Counted from the first letter of the stretch, positions 1 through 7,586 are shown. The stretch is DNA of 64,000 bases from Clostridia bacterium (GCA_017416765.1 JAFQBE010000021.1:39743-103742); one strand, 5' to 3'. A program made the numbers and translations. Notes: generated from the sequence alone by a model not told the origin.

Positions 1-1394
1 CCTTCAACGGATGGTTTACTGAAAAAGAAGGCGGCGTACAGATTACTTCCGCATCAATGGTTGAGCTTGAAGCTGCTCACACACTTTATGCTCAGTATAC
101 AATCAACACATACACACTTTACTTCGATATGGATGACGGCGATGAAATCGCTCCCATCACACAGGATTACGGCACACCCATCGTTCTTGAAAAAGAACCT
201 CATAAGGAGTTCTATCTCTTCGCAGGCTGGACTCTTAATGGCGAACCCTTCGACCTCAAGACTATGCCCGCAGGTAACGTAACAATCAAGGCTGTATGGA
301 CTCTTAACGCAAAGACAACATACTATCTTGACGCTTACAAAACTGTTAACGGTGTTCGTATCCCCGCAAGAAACATTGCTCCCGGTGAACTTATTGAAGT
401 CGAAGTAAGCGTAAAGACTAACTACCCTGCAGGTCAGATGTACTTCGGTATTCTCTTTGATACAAGAGTATTCAAGATGGCAAGATCCACAGGTGCTAAC
501 GCAACCTCAATGGCTCAGATGTGTGTAGCTAATACATCCGCTGAATACTTCAATACTCTCAGAGCTAAGACAATTGCAGGTTCGGCTAACTACTCAACAA
601 CAAACTGGGGTTCAATTATTACTGATGACCCGCTCATCAACACAAAGGATTTCAAGTGTATTCGTCCTCAGACTCAGGCATTCAATGAAACAGCAAACAA
701 TAAGCCTGTAGTTCTCAGTGAAAAGACTCTTATCCTTACTGCACACTTCAAGGTACTTGACAGTATCGATGCTTCACTCCTTTCAGGTGTTATTACTATT
801 GATGAAAGACTTTGTAAGACTCCTGAAAACAGCACAGCAAAGTATCCGACATTTGTCACAAACCAGAAAATTGGTCCTGATGGTATTTACACGGAAGAAG
901 ATACTGTAAACCTTGTACCTGACTGTTCAAACGCAACTCTCGATATGGCAATCTCAACAGAGGTTTCCGAGCTTGGCGCAATCAGCGGCAGCACAACAGT
1001 TGTTGATTACGATAAGGAGCTTGTATACGGTCTTGCAGAAGAGCTTACGCTCGCTTCCTTCAAGGCTGATTATGCAACTGTTATCGGCACAGGTACAATC
1101 GAATGTGCAGATTCCGTTCTCAAGACAGGTTCTGTTATCAAGGTTATGAACAACGGCGTATGCAAGGCTGAATACACTGTAGTTATCTACGGTGACCTTA
1201 ACTCCGACGGCGCAGCAAACGGCGAAGATGCTATGATTGCAAACCTTGTTTCCATGGGTGTAATCTCTGCAGATTCTCTCACAGCTGCACAGAAGGAAGC
1301 AGCAGACCCGAACCATGACGGTAAGATTGACGCTGCTGACGTACTTCTCCTTGAAGATGCTGGTCTTCTTAAAGAAACAGTTTCACAGAAATAA
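1..1394 (+). CDS. Secreted InlB-repeat / cohesin-dockerin-like protein, 5' end missing
   Basis: The frame is already open at base 3, so only about 463 C-terminal residues are visible. In order: the end of one InlB (Listeria-Bacteroides) repeat closing in HTLYAQYT; a second repeat ending in IKAVWT; a beta-rich stretch of roughly 190 residues that resembles a cohesin (IAPGELIEVEVSV, then FGILFDTRVF); and a C-terminal pair of Asp-rich loops, GDLNSDGAANGEDA and DPNHDGKIDAADV, that fit the duplicated calcium loops of a type I dockerin. The protein is probably extracellular. No C-terminal anchor is visible, so attachment may be through the dockerin-like end. The dockerin reading rests on two loop motifs and the cohesin reading on general resemblance only. 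The signal peptide would lie left of the window. Confidence 0.75.
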   Translation, partial: FNGWFTEKEGGVQITSASMVELEAAHTLYAQYTINTYTLYFDMDDGDEIAPITQDYGTPIVLEKEPHKEFYLFAGWTLNGEPFDLKTMPAGNVTIKAVWTLNAKTTYYLDAYKTVNGVRIPARNIAPGELIEVEVSVKTNYPAGQMYFGILFDTRVFKMARSTGANATSMAQMCVANTSAEYFNTLRAKTIAGSANYSTTNWGSIITDDPLINTKDFKCIRPQTQAFNETANNKPVVLSEKTLILTAHFKVLDSIDASLLSGVITIDERLCKTPENSTAKYPTFVTNQKIGPDGIYTEEDTVNLVPDCSNATLDMAISTEVSELGAISGSTTVVDYDKELVYGLAEELTLASFKADYATVIGTGTIECADSVLKTGSVIKVMNNGVCKAEYTVVIYGDLNSDGAANGEDAMIANLVSMGVISADSLTAAQKEAADPNHDGKIDAADVLLLEDAGLLKETVSQK

Positions 1395-1411
1395 TTTCCT
1401 TGAATAATTTA

Positions 1412-1442
1412 AAATGCCGCTCGGATTCCGGGCGGCATTTTT
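1412..1442 (+). terminator. Rho-independent terminator
   Basis: A 13-bp stem with one G-U pair (arms 1412-1424 and 1428-1440) and an ATT loop is followed by a short T run. It lies 17 bases after the stop of the surface-protein gene. Confidence 0.8.
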
Positions 1443-1457
1443 ACAACAGGTTTTGAT

Positions 1458-1985
1458 ATGATTAAATACTACTATAAAAAAACAGCCAAGCTTTCTCCCG
1501 CTGAACAAAGTGAAGCGGCATACAGTCTGCTGAAAGAAAAGCTTGCTGAGTTTTACAATGTTGACACAGCAGAAATTTCTTTTTTTAAAGATGATAAAGG
1601 TTGTCCTTTTGTAAAAGGTATTGATGGCGTTTTTGTGTCTGTTACACATACCAACGGGCTTGTTGCCTGCGCATTTGCCAGCAATAGGGTAGGAATTGAT
1701 GCAGAAATGATTTCAGCGCGCCGAAAATCGGTCGAAAAACGCGTTTTTTCCGATAATGAGATTAGTTTGATTAATAAATCAACTGACGCTGATACGGCGT
1801 TTTTTACGCTTTGGACGCTGAAGGAAAGCTACCTTAAAGCTATCGGCACCGGCTTTGCGGATAATGCAAAAACAGTGGAATTTTTCGGTATCGAAAATCT
1901 GATAATTTCCAATGCGGAAAATCACTTTTTTTTAAGTAATATCGTTGACGGTTATGTAATTTCCGTATGCGAAAAAACAGATTAA
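1458..1985 (+). CDS. 4'-phosphopantetheinyl transferase, Sfp type
   Basis: This enzyme moves the phosphopantetheine arm of CoA onto a serine of carrier proteins (acyl, peptidyl or aryl carrier proteins) in the cytoplasm. The 175-residue product shows the family signature: VGIDAEMIS (Mg-binding Asp and Glu) and LWTLKESYLKAIGTG (W-x-x-K-E-x-x-x-K). It is shorter than B. subtilis Sfp (about 224 residues) and lacks much of the N-terminal half-domain. It starts about 18 bases after the preceding terminator with a weak ribosome site. No polyketide or peptide synthetase gene is nearby, so it may serve the fatty-acid carrier protein. Family assignment is firm; the substrate is not known. Confidence 0.85.
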   Translation: MIKYYYKKTAKLSPAEQSEAAYSLLKEKLAEFYNVDTAEISFFKDDKGCPFVKGIDGVFVSVTHTNGLVACAFASNRVGIDAEMISARRKSVEKRVFSDNEISLINKSTDADTAFFTLWTLKESYLKAIGTGFADNAKTVEFFGIENLIISNAENHFFLSNIVDGYVISVCEKTD

Positions 1986-1987
1986 AG

Positions 1988-2049
1988 AGAAAAGCGAGTA
2001 CTATATATTTAAATATATTAAAATATGTCACATTTTGTATCGCTTTTCT
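1988..2049. other. 10-bp inverted repeat with long AT-rich loop
   Basis: The arms AGAAAAGCGA (1988-1997) and TCGCTTTTCT (2040-2049) enclose 42 AT-rich bases. It could be a weak terminator after the PPTase gene; the loop is unusually long for that. Confidence 0.35.
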
Positions 2050-2050
2050 A

Positions 2051-2079
2051 TTGAACTTTAAGAAATAATATGTTAAAAT
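2051..2079 (+). promoter_or_regulatory. Sigma-A type promoter of the SDR gene
   Basis: TTGAAC at 2051-2056 and TAAAAT at 2074-2079 are separated by 17 bases. The predicted start is about 30 bases before the ATG at 2115, which has a GGGGA ribosome site. Confidence 0.6.
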
Positions 2080-2114
2080 TTAATCACTAATTTTATATTG
2101 GGGGACAATATATT

Positions 2115-3656
2115 ATGGCAATGAAAACCGTATTCCTTACCGGCGCTTCCGGTAACATGGGCTGGGAAGGCTTTAAGCAGCTTTATGCAAAGCCCGAATT
2201 CAAAATTGTTGTTCTTCTGCGCGACAGCGAAAAGAACAGAAAAAAGTTTGCAAACTACATGAATGACCCCAGAGTTAAAATCGTTTGGGGCGACCTTAAA
2301 AAGTACGAGAGCGTTCTTGAATGTGTAAACGGCGCTGATTACGTTCTCCATGTTGGCGGTATGGTTTCTCCCGCTGCTGACTACTATCCCATCAACACAA
2401 TCAAAACAAATGTTACAGCTGCACAGAATATTGTTAATGCGGTTAAGGCTCAGCCGGACCCCGATGCAATAAAGGTTGTTTACATAGGTACAGTTGCTGA
2501 AACAGGCGAGCGTGACGACCCGATTCATTGGGCACGTACAGGCGACCCCATCAAAATCAGCGTATATGACCATTATGCAACAAGTAAGGTTATTGCTGAA
2601 TCCATTTTCGCAGAATCCGGTCTCAAGCATTGGGTATCACTTCGTCAGTCCGGTATTCTTTACCCCGAAATCCTCAAGAACATGGAACCCATTATGTACC
2701 ACGTTGTTATCAACGGCGTTCTTGAATGGGCAACAGTTGAAGATTCAGGCCGTCTGCTTGTAAATGTCTGTGGTGATGATGTTCCCGAAGAATTCTGGAG
2801 AAGATTCTACAACATCGGTTCAGGCGCACAGTACAGAATTACAAACATGGAATTTGAAGAACTTCTTCTCGGCAAGTGCGGTCTCGGTCTTGGCGACCCC
2901 AAAAAGCTGTTCGACCCCGATTGGTTCATCACACGCAACTTCCACGGTCAGTGGTATCTCGACTCTGATGTTCTTGAAAGCTATCTTCACTTCCGTGCTA
3001 ATATGCCCATCAAGGATTACTTCAAGAGCATGATGGACAGAGTAGAGTGGTTCTACAAGCTTGCTTTCCTTGCAAAGCCCTTTGCTTTTGCAGTTAAGCC
3101 CTTCATGAAGAAGATTGCTGAAACTCCCGTTTACGGTACACTCTGGTGGAAGGCAAACAACGTTACTCCCAGAATCAACGCTTATGTCGGTTCAATGGAA
3201 AAGTGGAACGCTATCGGTTCCGATTGGAGCAAGGTTAAGGTTTACCGTCCCAACGACGACCCCAAGAAGGCAAACGTTCTCGACCACGGTTACGACGAAA
3301 CCAAGCCCTTCGATTCTCTTACTCTCGAAGACCTTCAGAAGGCTGCTGAATTCCGCGGCGGTAAGTGCCTTGCAACAGAAATTGTTGATATGTACACACC
3401 TGTTGAGTGGGAATGTGCACACGGTCACAAGTTCATGATGTCTCCCAACCTTGTTCTCCGCGGCGGTCACTGGTGTCCCGAAGAGCTTCCCTCAACACTT
3501 GAAAAGTGCGAGCAGAAGAAGTTCCGCTGGGCATACGATGACGAAGCAAAGGTCAATCCCTTCTTCGCTCAGGTCTGGTATCCGCTTCACGATAAGGACG
3601 AAAACAACGTCTATACAGAAGAAATCTATAAGGATTTCAAGGAATACAAGAAATAA
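2115..3656 (+). CDS. NAD-dependent epimerase/dehydratase (extended SDR) with C-terminal zinc-finger-like tail
   Basis: The N-terminal ~300 residues form a Rossmann-fold extended SDR. TGASGNMG (residues 9-16) is the dinucleotide-binding loop, and YDHYATSK near residue 155 carries the catalytic Tyr and Lys. The protein has 513 residues; typical family members have 300-350. The extra C-terminal part contains a block starting FRGGKCLATE, followed near residue 432 by WECAHGHKF and then GGHWCPEE. This resembles treble-clef zinc fingers of the form GGKCLS...W-x-C-x-x-GH...WCPxC, with the last Cys replaced. The gene has its own promoter and terminator and no functionally linked neighbour. Codon choice is strongly biased (ttc, cccgac-rich), which suggests high expression. 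The substrate, probably a nucleotide sugar or similar, cannot be read from the sequence. Confidence 0.85.
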   Translation: MAMKTVFLTGASGNMGWEGFKQLYAKPEFKIVVLLRDSEKNRKKFANYMNDPRVKIVWGDLKKYESVLECVNGADYVLHVGGMVSPAADYYPINTIKTNVTAAQNIVNAVKAQPDPDAIKVVYIGTVAETGERDDPIHWARTGDPIKISVYDHYATSKVIAESIFAESGLKHWVSLRQSGILYPEILKNMEPIMYHVVINGVLEWATVEDSGRLLVNVCGDDVPEEFWRRFYNIGSGAQYRITNMEFEELLLGKCGLGLGDPKKLFDPDWFITRNFHGQWYLDSDVLESYLHFRANMPIKDYFKSMMDRVEWFYKLAFLAKPFAFAVKPFMKKIAETPVYGTLWWKANNVTPRINAYVGSMEKWNAIGSDWSKVKVYRPNDDPKKANVLDHGYDETKPFDSLTLEDLQKAAEFRGGKCLATEIVDMYTPVEWECAHGHKFMMSPNLVLRGGHWCPEELPSTLEKCEQKKFRWAYDDEAKVNPFFAQVWYPLHDKDENNVYTEEIYKDFKEYKK

Positions 3657-3663
3657 AAACTCT

Positions 3664-3694
3664 AAAAGCGTAGGCGATATGCCTACGCTTTTTT
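3664..3694 (+). terminator. Rho-independent terminator
   Basis: A perfect 12-bp stem (3664-3675 with 3681-3692) with a 5-base loop is followed by Ts, directly after the SDR stop codon. Confidence 0.9.
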
Positions 3695-3785
3695 AGTGCA
3701 GAACGATGGCACATATAGAATTATTGGAGATTCTAAAATCTCTAATTTTTTTTTAGCGCATAAAAAGCAGAATTGCAGTAATGCC

Positions 3786-3814
3786 TTGATTTTCAAATGC
3801 CGAATGATTATAAT
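3786..3814 (+). promoter_or_regulatory. Sigma-A type promoter of the DUF1016 gene
   Basis: TTGATT (3786-3791), a 17-base spacer and TATAAT (3809-3814) lie about 50 bases before the gene start. Confidence 0.7.
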
Positions 3815-3865
3815 ATAAACACAGACTATTAAATCGTTGATTACACTTTTCGGGAGGTGTATACA

Positions 3866-4876
3866 ATGTCAAAAGATTTATTGCCAACATCTGAAAATTT
3901 TGCTGAAGTTATTTCAATCATAGAAAATGCAAGAGGACGGGCATTGAAAGCTGTCAATGCTGAACTTATAAATATGTATTGGCAGGTTGGCGAATATGTT
4001 TCCGACTTGTGTAACAATGCAAGCTTTGGTGACAAGGTTATAGATGAAATTGCTGCTTATATTTCCAAAGAAGCCCCGTTAATAAAAGGCTTTAACAGGC
4101 GTGGTTTATACCGAATGAAGCAGTTTTATGAAACATATAAGGATGATGAAGTTGTGTCAGCACTGCTGACACAAATAAGCTGGACCAATCATTTGATGAT
4201 AATGTCGAAATCCAAAACAAAGGAAGAACGCGATTTCTATGTTGCTTTGGCGGCTAAGGAACATTATTCTTCCCGTGAATTGGAACGACAGCTTGACAGT
4301 GCTTATTACGAAAGATATATGCTTTCGTCGGGTAAACAACCGCCTGATTTAGTGCCGCAAACAGTTCGTAACAGTATACTTGATACCTATGTTTTAGAAT
4401 TTCTTGACTTACCCGAACAGTTTTCTGAACGCAATTTTAAAAAAGCAATTATAGGTAATCTAAAACAGTTTATATTAGAGTTTGGAAAAGATTTTACTTT
4501 CATTGGTGAAGAATACCGTGTTCAAGTTGGCGGTAAGGATTTTTATATTGACTTGTTGTTTTATAATCGTGCCTTATCTTGTCTTGTACCGATAGAGCTT
4601 AAAATAGGTGAATTTAAACCGGAGCATATCGGTCAGATAAATTTTTATCTTGAAGCATTAGACAGAGAGGTAAAAAAAGAAAACGAAAATCCAAGCGTTG
4701 GTTTAATTCTTTGTGCAAGTAAAGATGAGACAGTTGTAGAATACGCATTAAGCCGCAGCTTGTCACCGACTTTGGTTTCGGATTATACACTTAGCCTCCC
4801 TGATAAGCAGATATTAAGAAACAAATTACAGGAATTGGCAGAGCTTGCTTTAGAAGACAACAGAAATATATTTTAA
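3866..4876 (+). CDS. PDDEXK nuclease domain protein, DUF1016/YhcG family
   Basis: The 336-residue product has the N-terminal DUF1016 helical domain (LINMYWQVGEYVSDL, then a GFNRRGLYRMKQFYETY segment) and a C-terminal PD-(D/E)xK nuclease-like domain. FYIDLLFYN near residue 225 and PIELKIGEF near residue 241 supply the Asp and the E-x-K of the active site. The start was set at ATG 3866, because GGGAGG at 3852-3857 sits 8 bases before it and overlaps the upstream GTG. The family is often found near restriction-modification genes and on mobile elements; here it stands alone with its own promoter. The base composition is more AT-rich than the housekeeping blocks, which fits acquired DNA. The biological role is not established. 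Confidence 0.85.
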   Translation: MSKDLLPTSENFAEVISIIENARGRALKAVNAELINMYWQVGEYVSDLCNNASFGDKVIDEIAAYISKEAPLIKGFNRRGLYRMKQFYETYKDDEVVSALLTQISWTNHLMIMSKSKTKEERDFYVALAAKEHYSSRELERQLDSAYYERYMLSSGKQPPDLVPQTVRNSILDTYVLEFLDLPEQFSERNFKKAIIGNLKQFILEFGKDFTFIGEEYRVQVGGKDFYIDLLFYNRALSCLVPIELKIGEFKPEHIGQINFYLEALDREVKKENENPSVGLILCASKDETVVEYALSRSLSPTLVSDYTLSLPDKQILRNKLQELAELALEDNRNIF

Positions 4877-4877
4877 T

Positions 4878-4904
4878 GACGCAAGTACCTTTAGTACTTG
4901 CGTC
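4878..4904. other. Stem-loop after the DUF1016 gene
   Basis: A perfect 11-bp stem (4878-4888 with 4894-4904) starts one base after the stop codon. There is no T run, so it may protect a 3' end rather than terminate. Confidence 0.5.
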
Positions 4905-4959
4905 TGAAAAGCATTAAATCTTCTTATTCAGATAATAAATAGTTTTAATCAAAATCATA

Positions 4960-4985
4960 AGGGCGGTCGGTGACCGCCCTCTTTT
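4960..4985 (+). terminator. Rho-independent terminator
   Basis: A 9-bp GC-rich stem (4960-4968 with 4972-4980) with a 3-base loop is followed by CTTTT. It separates the DUF1016 gene from the small RNA gene that follows. Confidence 0.75.
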
Positions 4986-5015
4986 GCTTATGCAGGACAG
5001 ATGTTAAATTTTACA

Positions 5016-5044
5016 TTGACTGAATGATAAAAAAGTGGTAAACT
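5016..5044 (+). promoter_or_regulatory. Promoter of small RNA gene, copy A
   Basis: TTGACT (5016-5021), a 17-base spacer and TAAACT (5039-5044) with an extended TGG just before it. The predicted start, 7 bases after the -10, is 5051, the first base of the closing helix of the RNA. Confidence 0.65.
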
Positions 5045-5050
5045 AAATCT

Positions 5051-5200
5051 GCCACACAATTTAATTATTTTTCTATTTACGGAAAACCTTTTGGTAAAAG
5101 GTGTTCCTCTGTTTTTCTATCCGTAAATAGGAAATAATTGTGTGGCAACAATAAGAGAACACTTTTTCGGTGCGCTCTTATTGGGCGCACTTTTTTATTT
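5051..5200 (+). ncRNA. Structured small RNA, copy A of a repeated family
   Basis: The predicted transcript is about 150 nt. P1 is 11 bp (5051-5061 with 5136-5146). A 5-nt bulge follows on the 5' side only (5062-5066), then a 4-bp extension. P2 is 10 bp (5073-5082 with 5121-5130). P3 is a hairpin at 5086-5102. The unpaired 5103-5120 holds CTCTGTTTTT. A 23-nt linker leads to a terminator hairpin at 5170-5200. In the linker, AATAAGAG (5150-5157) is complementary to CTCTTATT in and beside the terminator loop. Copy B at 58859 has the same architecture with mostly different helix sequences. I do not recognise the family. Having its own promoter and terminator argues for a stand-alone RNA, but control of the ORF downstream is possible. 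Confidence 0.65.
5170..5200 (+). terminator. Terminator of small RNA copy A
   Basis: GTGCGC (5170-5175) pairs with GCGCAC (5185-5190) and is followed by TTTTTTATTTT. The flanking CGGT and ACCG can extend the stem. The sequence is closely matched in copy B. Confidence 0.75.
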
Positions 5201-5294
5201 TACCGAAGTGTCAGCGCATAAATTCAAAAGAAAGGGAAAGATACCGTGCACACAAGGCAGTTTTTTATGGCTTTGTGTGCGAATTCTGTATCGC

Positions 5295-5777
5295 ATGGCG
5301 ATTGATATGTCTGATGTTTATACCGTAAGCGTGTTTATTGATAAAAGCGATGATGAGGAGGAAAACAGCATTATCGGAGGCAGATTTATTCCGTATTTTT
5401 ATGATTTGATGTGTACTCATAAAAATGTGCTTTTTCTTGTGCCCTTTGATTTCTGTATCGCGCAATCCGTAATGCGTACAATACACAATATGCAAAAACA
5501 GAATCCGGAATTTTCTGCGTGCTGCCGCGGTGTTTACAGCTTTGGCGGTGCGGGTGTGGGTGAACATTTTGGCAACAAAAACCATGTATACGGTAAAGCA
5601 GTTTTTCTGAAAGAAGATGAATATACCTCTGAACGGCATGCAAAAATAAAACGCAACAAGAAAATGGTTGATATATCGGATTTATCACTTTTTTATGTTA
5701 CCAAGCGTAGCGGAAGGGTAGACAGCACCTTAAAATATGCAAAGGAAGCAAATAAAGAGTATATAAAAATGAATTGA
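5295..5777 (+). CDS. SLOG-like protein (DUF1273-like), start uncertain, possibly decayed
   Basis: From the ATG at 5295 the product has 160 residues. The C-terminal half carries KRNKKMVDISDLSLFYV followed by SGRVDSTLKYAKEANKEYI, which matches the RN-x-x-M-x-D-x-SD...GG...T...YA pattern of the SLOG/DUF1273-like family common in Clostridia. VLFLVPFDFCIAQSVM aligns with its conserved FD segment. SLOG proteins are Rossmann-like and thought to bind nucleotide ligands. The frame stays open leftwards to GTG 5142, but that part runs through the small RNA and its terminator hairpin, so I exclude it. No candidate start (GTG 5208, GTG 5277, ATG 5295, ATG 5307) has a good ribosome site. The usual N-terminal motif is not seen, so this may be a truncated remnant. 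Confidence 0.45.
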   Translation: MAIDMSDVYTVSVFIDKSDDEEENSIIGGRFIPYFYDLMCTHKNVLFLVPFDFCIAQSVMRTIHNMQKQNPEFSACCRGVYSFGGAGVGEHFGNKNHVYGKAVFLKEDEYTSERHAKIKRNKKMVDISDLSLFYVTKRSGRVDSTLKYAKEANKEYIKMN

Positions 5778-5779
5778 AA

Positions 5780-5815
5780 AACGGCTTGGAGATTCTCAAA
5801 AATCTCCAAGCCGTT
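5780..5815. terminator. Bidirectional terminator between convergent genes
   Basis: A perfect 15-bp stem (5780-5794 with 5801-5815) with a 6-base loop. On the minus strand it is followed by TTTTTCAATTC and so ends the foldase gene; on the plus strand the T run is weaker. Confidence 0.85.
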
Positions 5816-5829
5816 CAGCTTTTGTTTAA

Positions 5830-7536
5830 TTATGCAGCGTAGTAGTTTGCTTTAAGCTCGTCGTAAATCTTTGTGTTGAGCTCTGCAATTGTTTTGTTGT
5901 CCTTTGCAACTGCATATTTATCTGTTTCGTATGCAGCTGTAAGGTCTTCTTCAAGTGCTTCGGAAGCGAGTGTTTCGCTGATTGTAAGCTGCCATGCGGG
6001 CTTTGTGTAAGCCTTTACAAAGTACATTACATGGTAGCCGTAGTCAGTCTTAACAACTTCAATATCGCCTTCCTGACGAGCGGGGTCAAGTGCCCATGCT
6101 TCAAACTCGGGTACATACTGACCTCTGCCAACCTTTTCGTAAAGACCGCCGTTGGAGCTTGAACCTGTATCAGCGCTTTCTGTTTCAACGAGTTCAAGGA
6201 ACTTTGCAAGCTTGTCGGGTGCTTTGTTGATAGCGGAAAGTGCAGCTTCTGCCTTTGCTTTCTGTGCCTTATCTTCTGCATCCTTGTCTGTTGCGGTTTC
6301 GTCAATCTGGTAGAGAATGTGGCGTACATCTACGGGGATTGTTTCATTATCTCTGTAGGAGGGCTTGAGCATAAGGAAGATGTAGTAGTTGCCGTTTTCT
6401 TCAAACAGCTTCTTTTCGCCTGCCTTAGCCTTGTCGCTGTAGAGCCACTTGATTGTTTCTTCGCCGAAGGAGCCTTCAAGTGTTGCCTTTTGAACATACT
6501 TGCTCAGTGTAACATCGGGGTCATCGTAATCGTATGATTCCTTCTGTGCATCTGTTGCGTATTTCTTTGCAAGCTCGATGAAGGAAGCTTCGTCTGTAAG
6601 CTCTGCAAACATCTTGTCTGCCTTTTCTTTAGCAGCCTTTTCAGCCTTTTCTGTTGCTGCCTTCTTTTCGTCCTCTGTTGCATCTTCAGCAAGGTCAGAA
6701 GTGTCGGGAGCAATGTTGAAAAGACGGAAATCTACGCAGTTGTAAGCTGAGGGGTCTTCCTTGTAAACCTTTTCAAGCTCTTCAACGCTGTAGTTATCGG
6801 AATTTGTTGCAAGAAGATGCTTGTTGTATTCTGTAGCAAGTGTTTCGCGCTCAACAATCTTGAGGAACTTGCTTTCGCTCATGCCCTTGCCGTATGCAGA
6901 ACGAAGGTATGTGCCGAGTGAAACAACCTGACCTGTTGTGCCTGCCTGCTCCTTGATACCGTCGCGGAGTTGCTGGAGCTGATCATCAACCTCTGCCTGA
7001 GCTGCGGCATCAATTTCAAAGCCTGCTTCCTTTGCCATATCGGAAAGGATAATATTGCGCTGCATATTCTGGAGAGCGATATGCTCAAAGAACTGCTGCC
7101 ATGTAGCTTTTTTGCCGTCTTCAAGGGTGTAATCGCTGTAGGGATATTCCTGGTCAGCGGGAGCCTTTGTTGTGTCGTAGCCGGTGTAAACTGCACCGTA
7201 GCCCTGTCCGTAGTAGCTGTCGTACTGTGCGGACATTTGGTAGAAGTAGTTGTGAACTGATTTGTAGTAGTATTCGTATTCAACTGCTGAATAGCTGTCG
7301 CCGCCAACTGTGGAAATGGTTTTCATTCTTTCAAATACACCAAGTCCGTTGCAAGCGAGAATACCTGCTGCAAGAGCAATTACAACAACCAGAACAATGC
7401 TGATAATTGTCTTTGCTTTCTTGCTCATTTTGGGACCGTTGAGCTTGTGTGACTTCTTGCTGTTCTGCTTTGCAGCCTTGGCAAGACGAGCCTTACGCTC
7501 TTCACGGTAGTCGTTTGCTGTTTTCTGTGTAGACAT
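5830..7536 (-). CDS. Membrane-anchored peptidyl-prolyl isomerase, PrsA/parvulin type
   Basis: The 568-residue protein is an extracytoplasmic folding factor. It has a Lys-rich cytoplasmic N-terminus of about 43 residues, one hydrophobic segment (about 44-66), a long helical SurA/PrsA-like region and a parvulin rotamase domain at about residues 400-505 (VDVRHILYQI, then GGLYEKVGRGQYVPEFEAWA and DYGYHVMYFV). An Ala/Glu/Lys-rich stretch is inserted at about 270-300. B. subtilis PrsA is a lipoprotein; here ILAC in the hydrophobic segment could be a lipobox, but the 43-residue lead makes a simple membrane anchor more likely. The gene is transcribed alone from a clear promoter. Confidence 0.88.
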   Translation of the reverse strand: MSTQKTANDYREERKARLAKAAKQNSKKSHKLNGPKMSKKAKTIISIVLVVVIALAAGILACNGLGVFERMKTISTVGGDSYSAVEYEYYYKSVHNYFYQMSAQYDSYYGQGYGAVYTGYDTTKAPADQEYPYSDYTLEDGKKATWQQFFEHIALQNMQRNIILSDMAKEAGFEIDAAAQAEVDDQLQQLRDGIKEQAGTTGQVVSLGTYLRSAYGKGMSESKFLKIVERETLATEYNKHLLATNSDNYSVEELEKVYKEDPSAYNCVDFRLFNIAPDTSDLAEDATEDEKKAATEKAEKAAKEKADKMFAELTDEASFIELAKKYATDAQKESYDYDDPDVTLSKYVQKATLEGSFGEETIKWLYSDKAKAGEKKLFEENGNYYIFLMLKPSYRDNETIPVDVRHILYQIDETATDKDAEDKAQKAKAEAALSAINKAPDKLAKFLELVETESADTGSSSNGGLYEKVGRGQYVPEFEAWALDPARQEGDIEVVKTDYGYHVMYFVKAYTKPAWQLTISETLASEALEEDLTAAYETDKYAVAKDNKTIAELNTKIYDELKANYYAA

Positions 7537-7586
7537 CTAATCATCCTTTTCGCTTATTGTTTTAGTCGGACAAACTAACGCTTTAA

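Noticed and set aside
954-1316. Cys-rich antisense frame opposite the dockerin-like gene
   Set aside because: It is a shadow of the strongly biased codons of the plus-strand gene; similar Cys-rich antisense frames appear opposite 2115-3656 and 19755-20732.
5051-5146. Retron msr-msd, because the 11-bp P1 looks like a1/a2 repeats
   Set aside because: No reverse transcriptase gene lies near either copy.
5142-5294. N-terminal extension of the SLOG-like protein from GTG 5142
   Set aside because: It is translated from the RNA stem and terminator hairpin and has no ribosome site.
5051-5777. Type III toxin-antitoxin locus (RNA antitoxin, terminator, toxin gene)
   Set aside because: The layout is similar, but there are no tandem RNA repeats and the protein resembles SLOG, not ToxN. 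The second RNA copy has no toxin-like gene after it.
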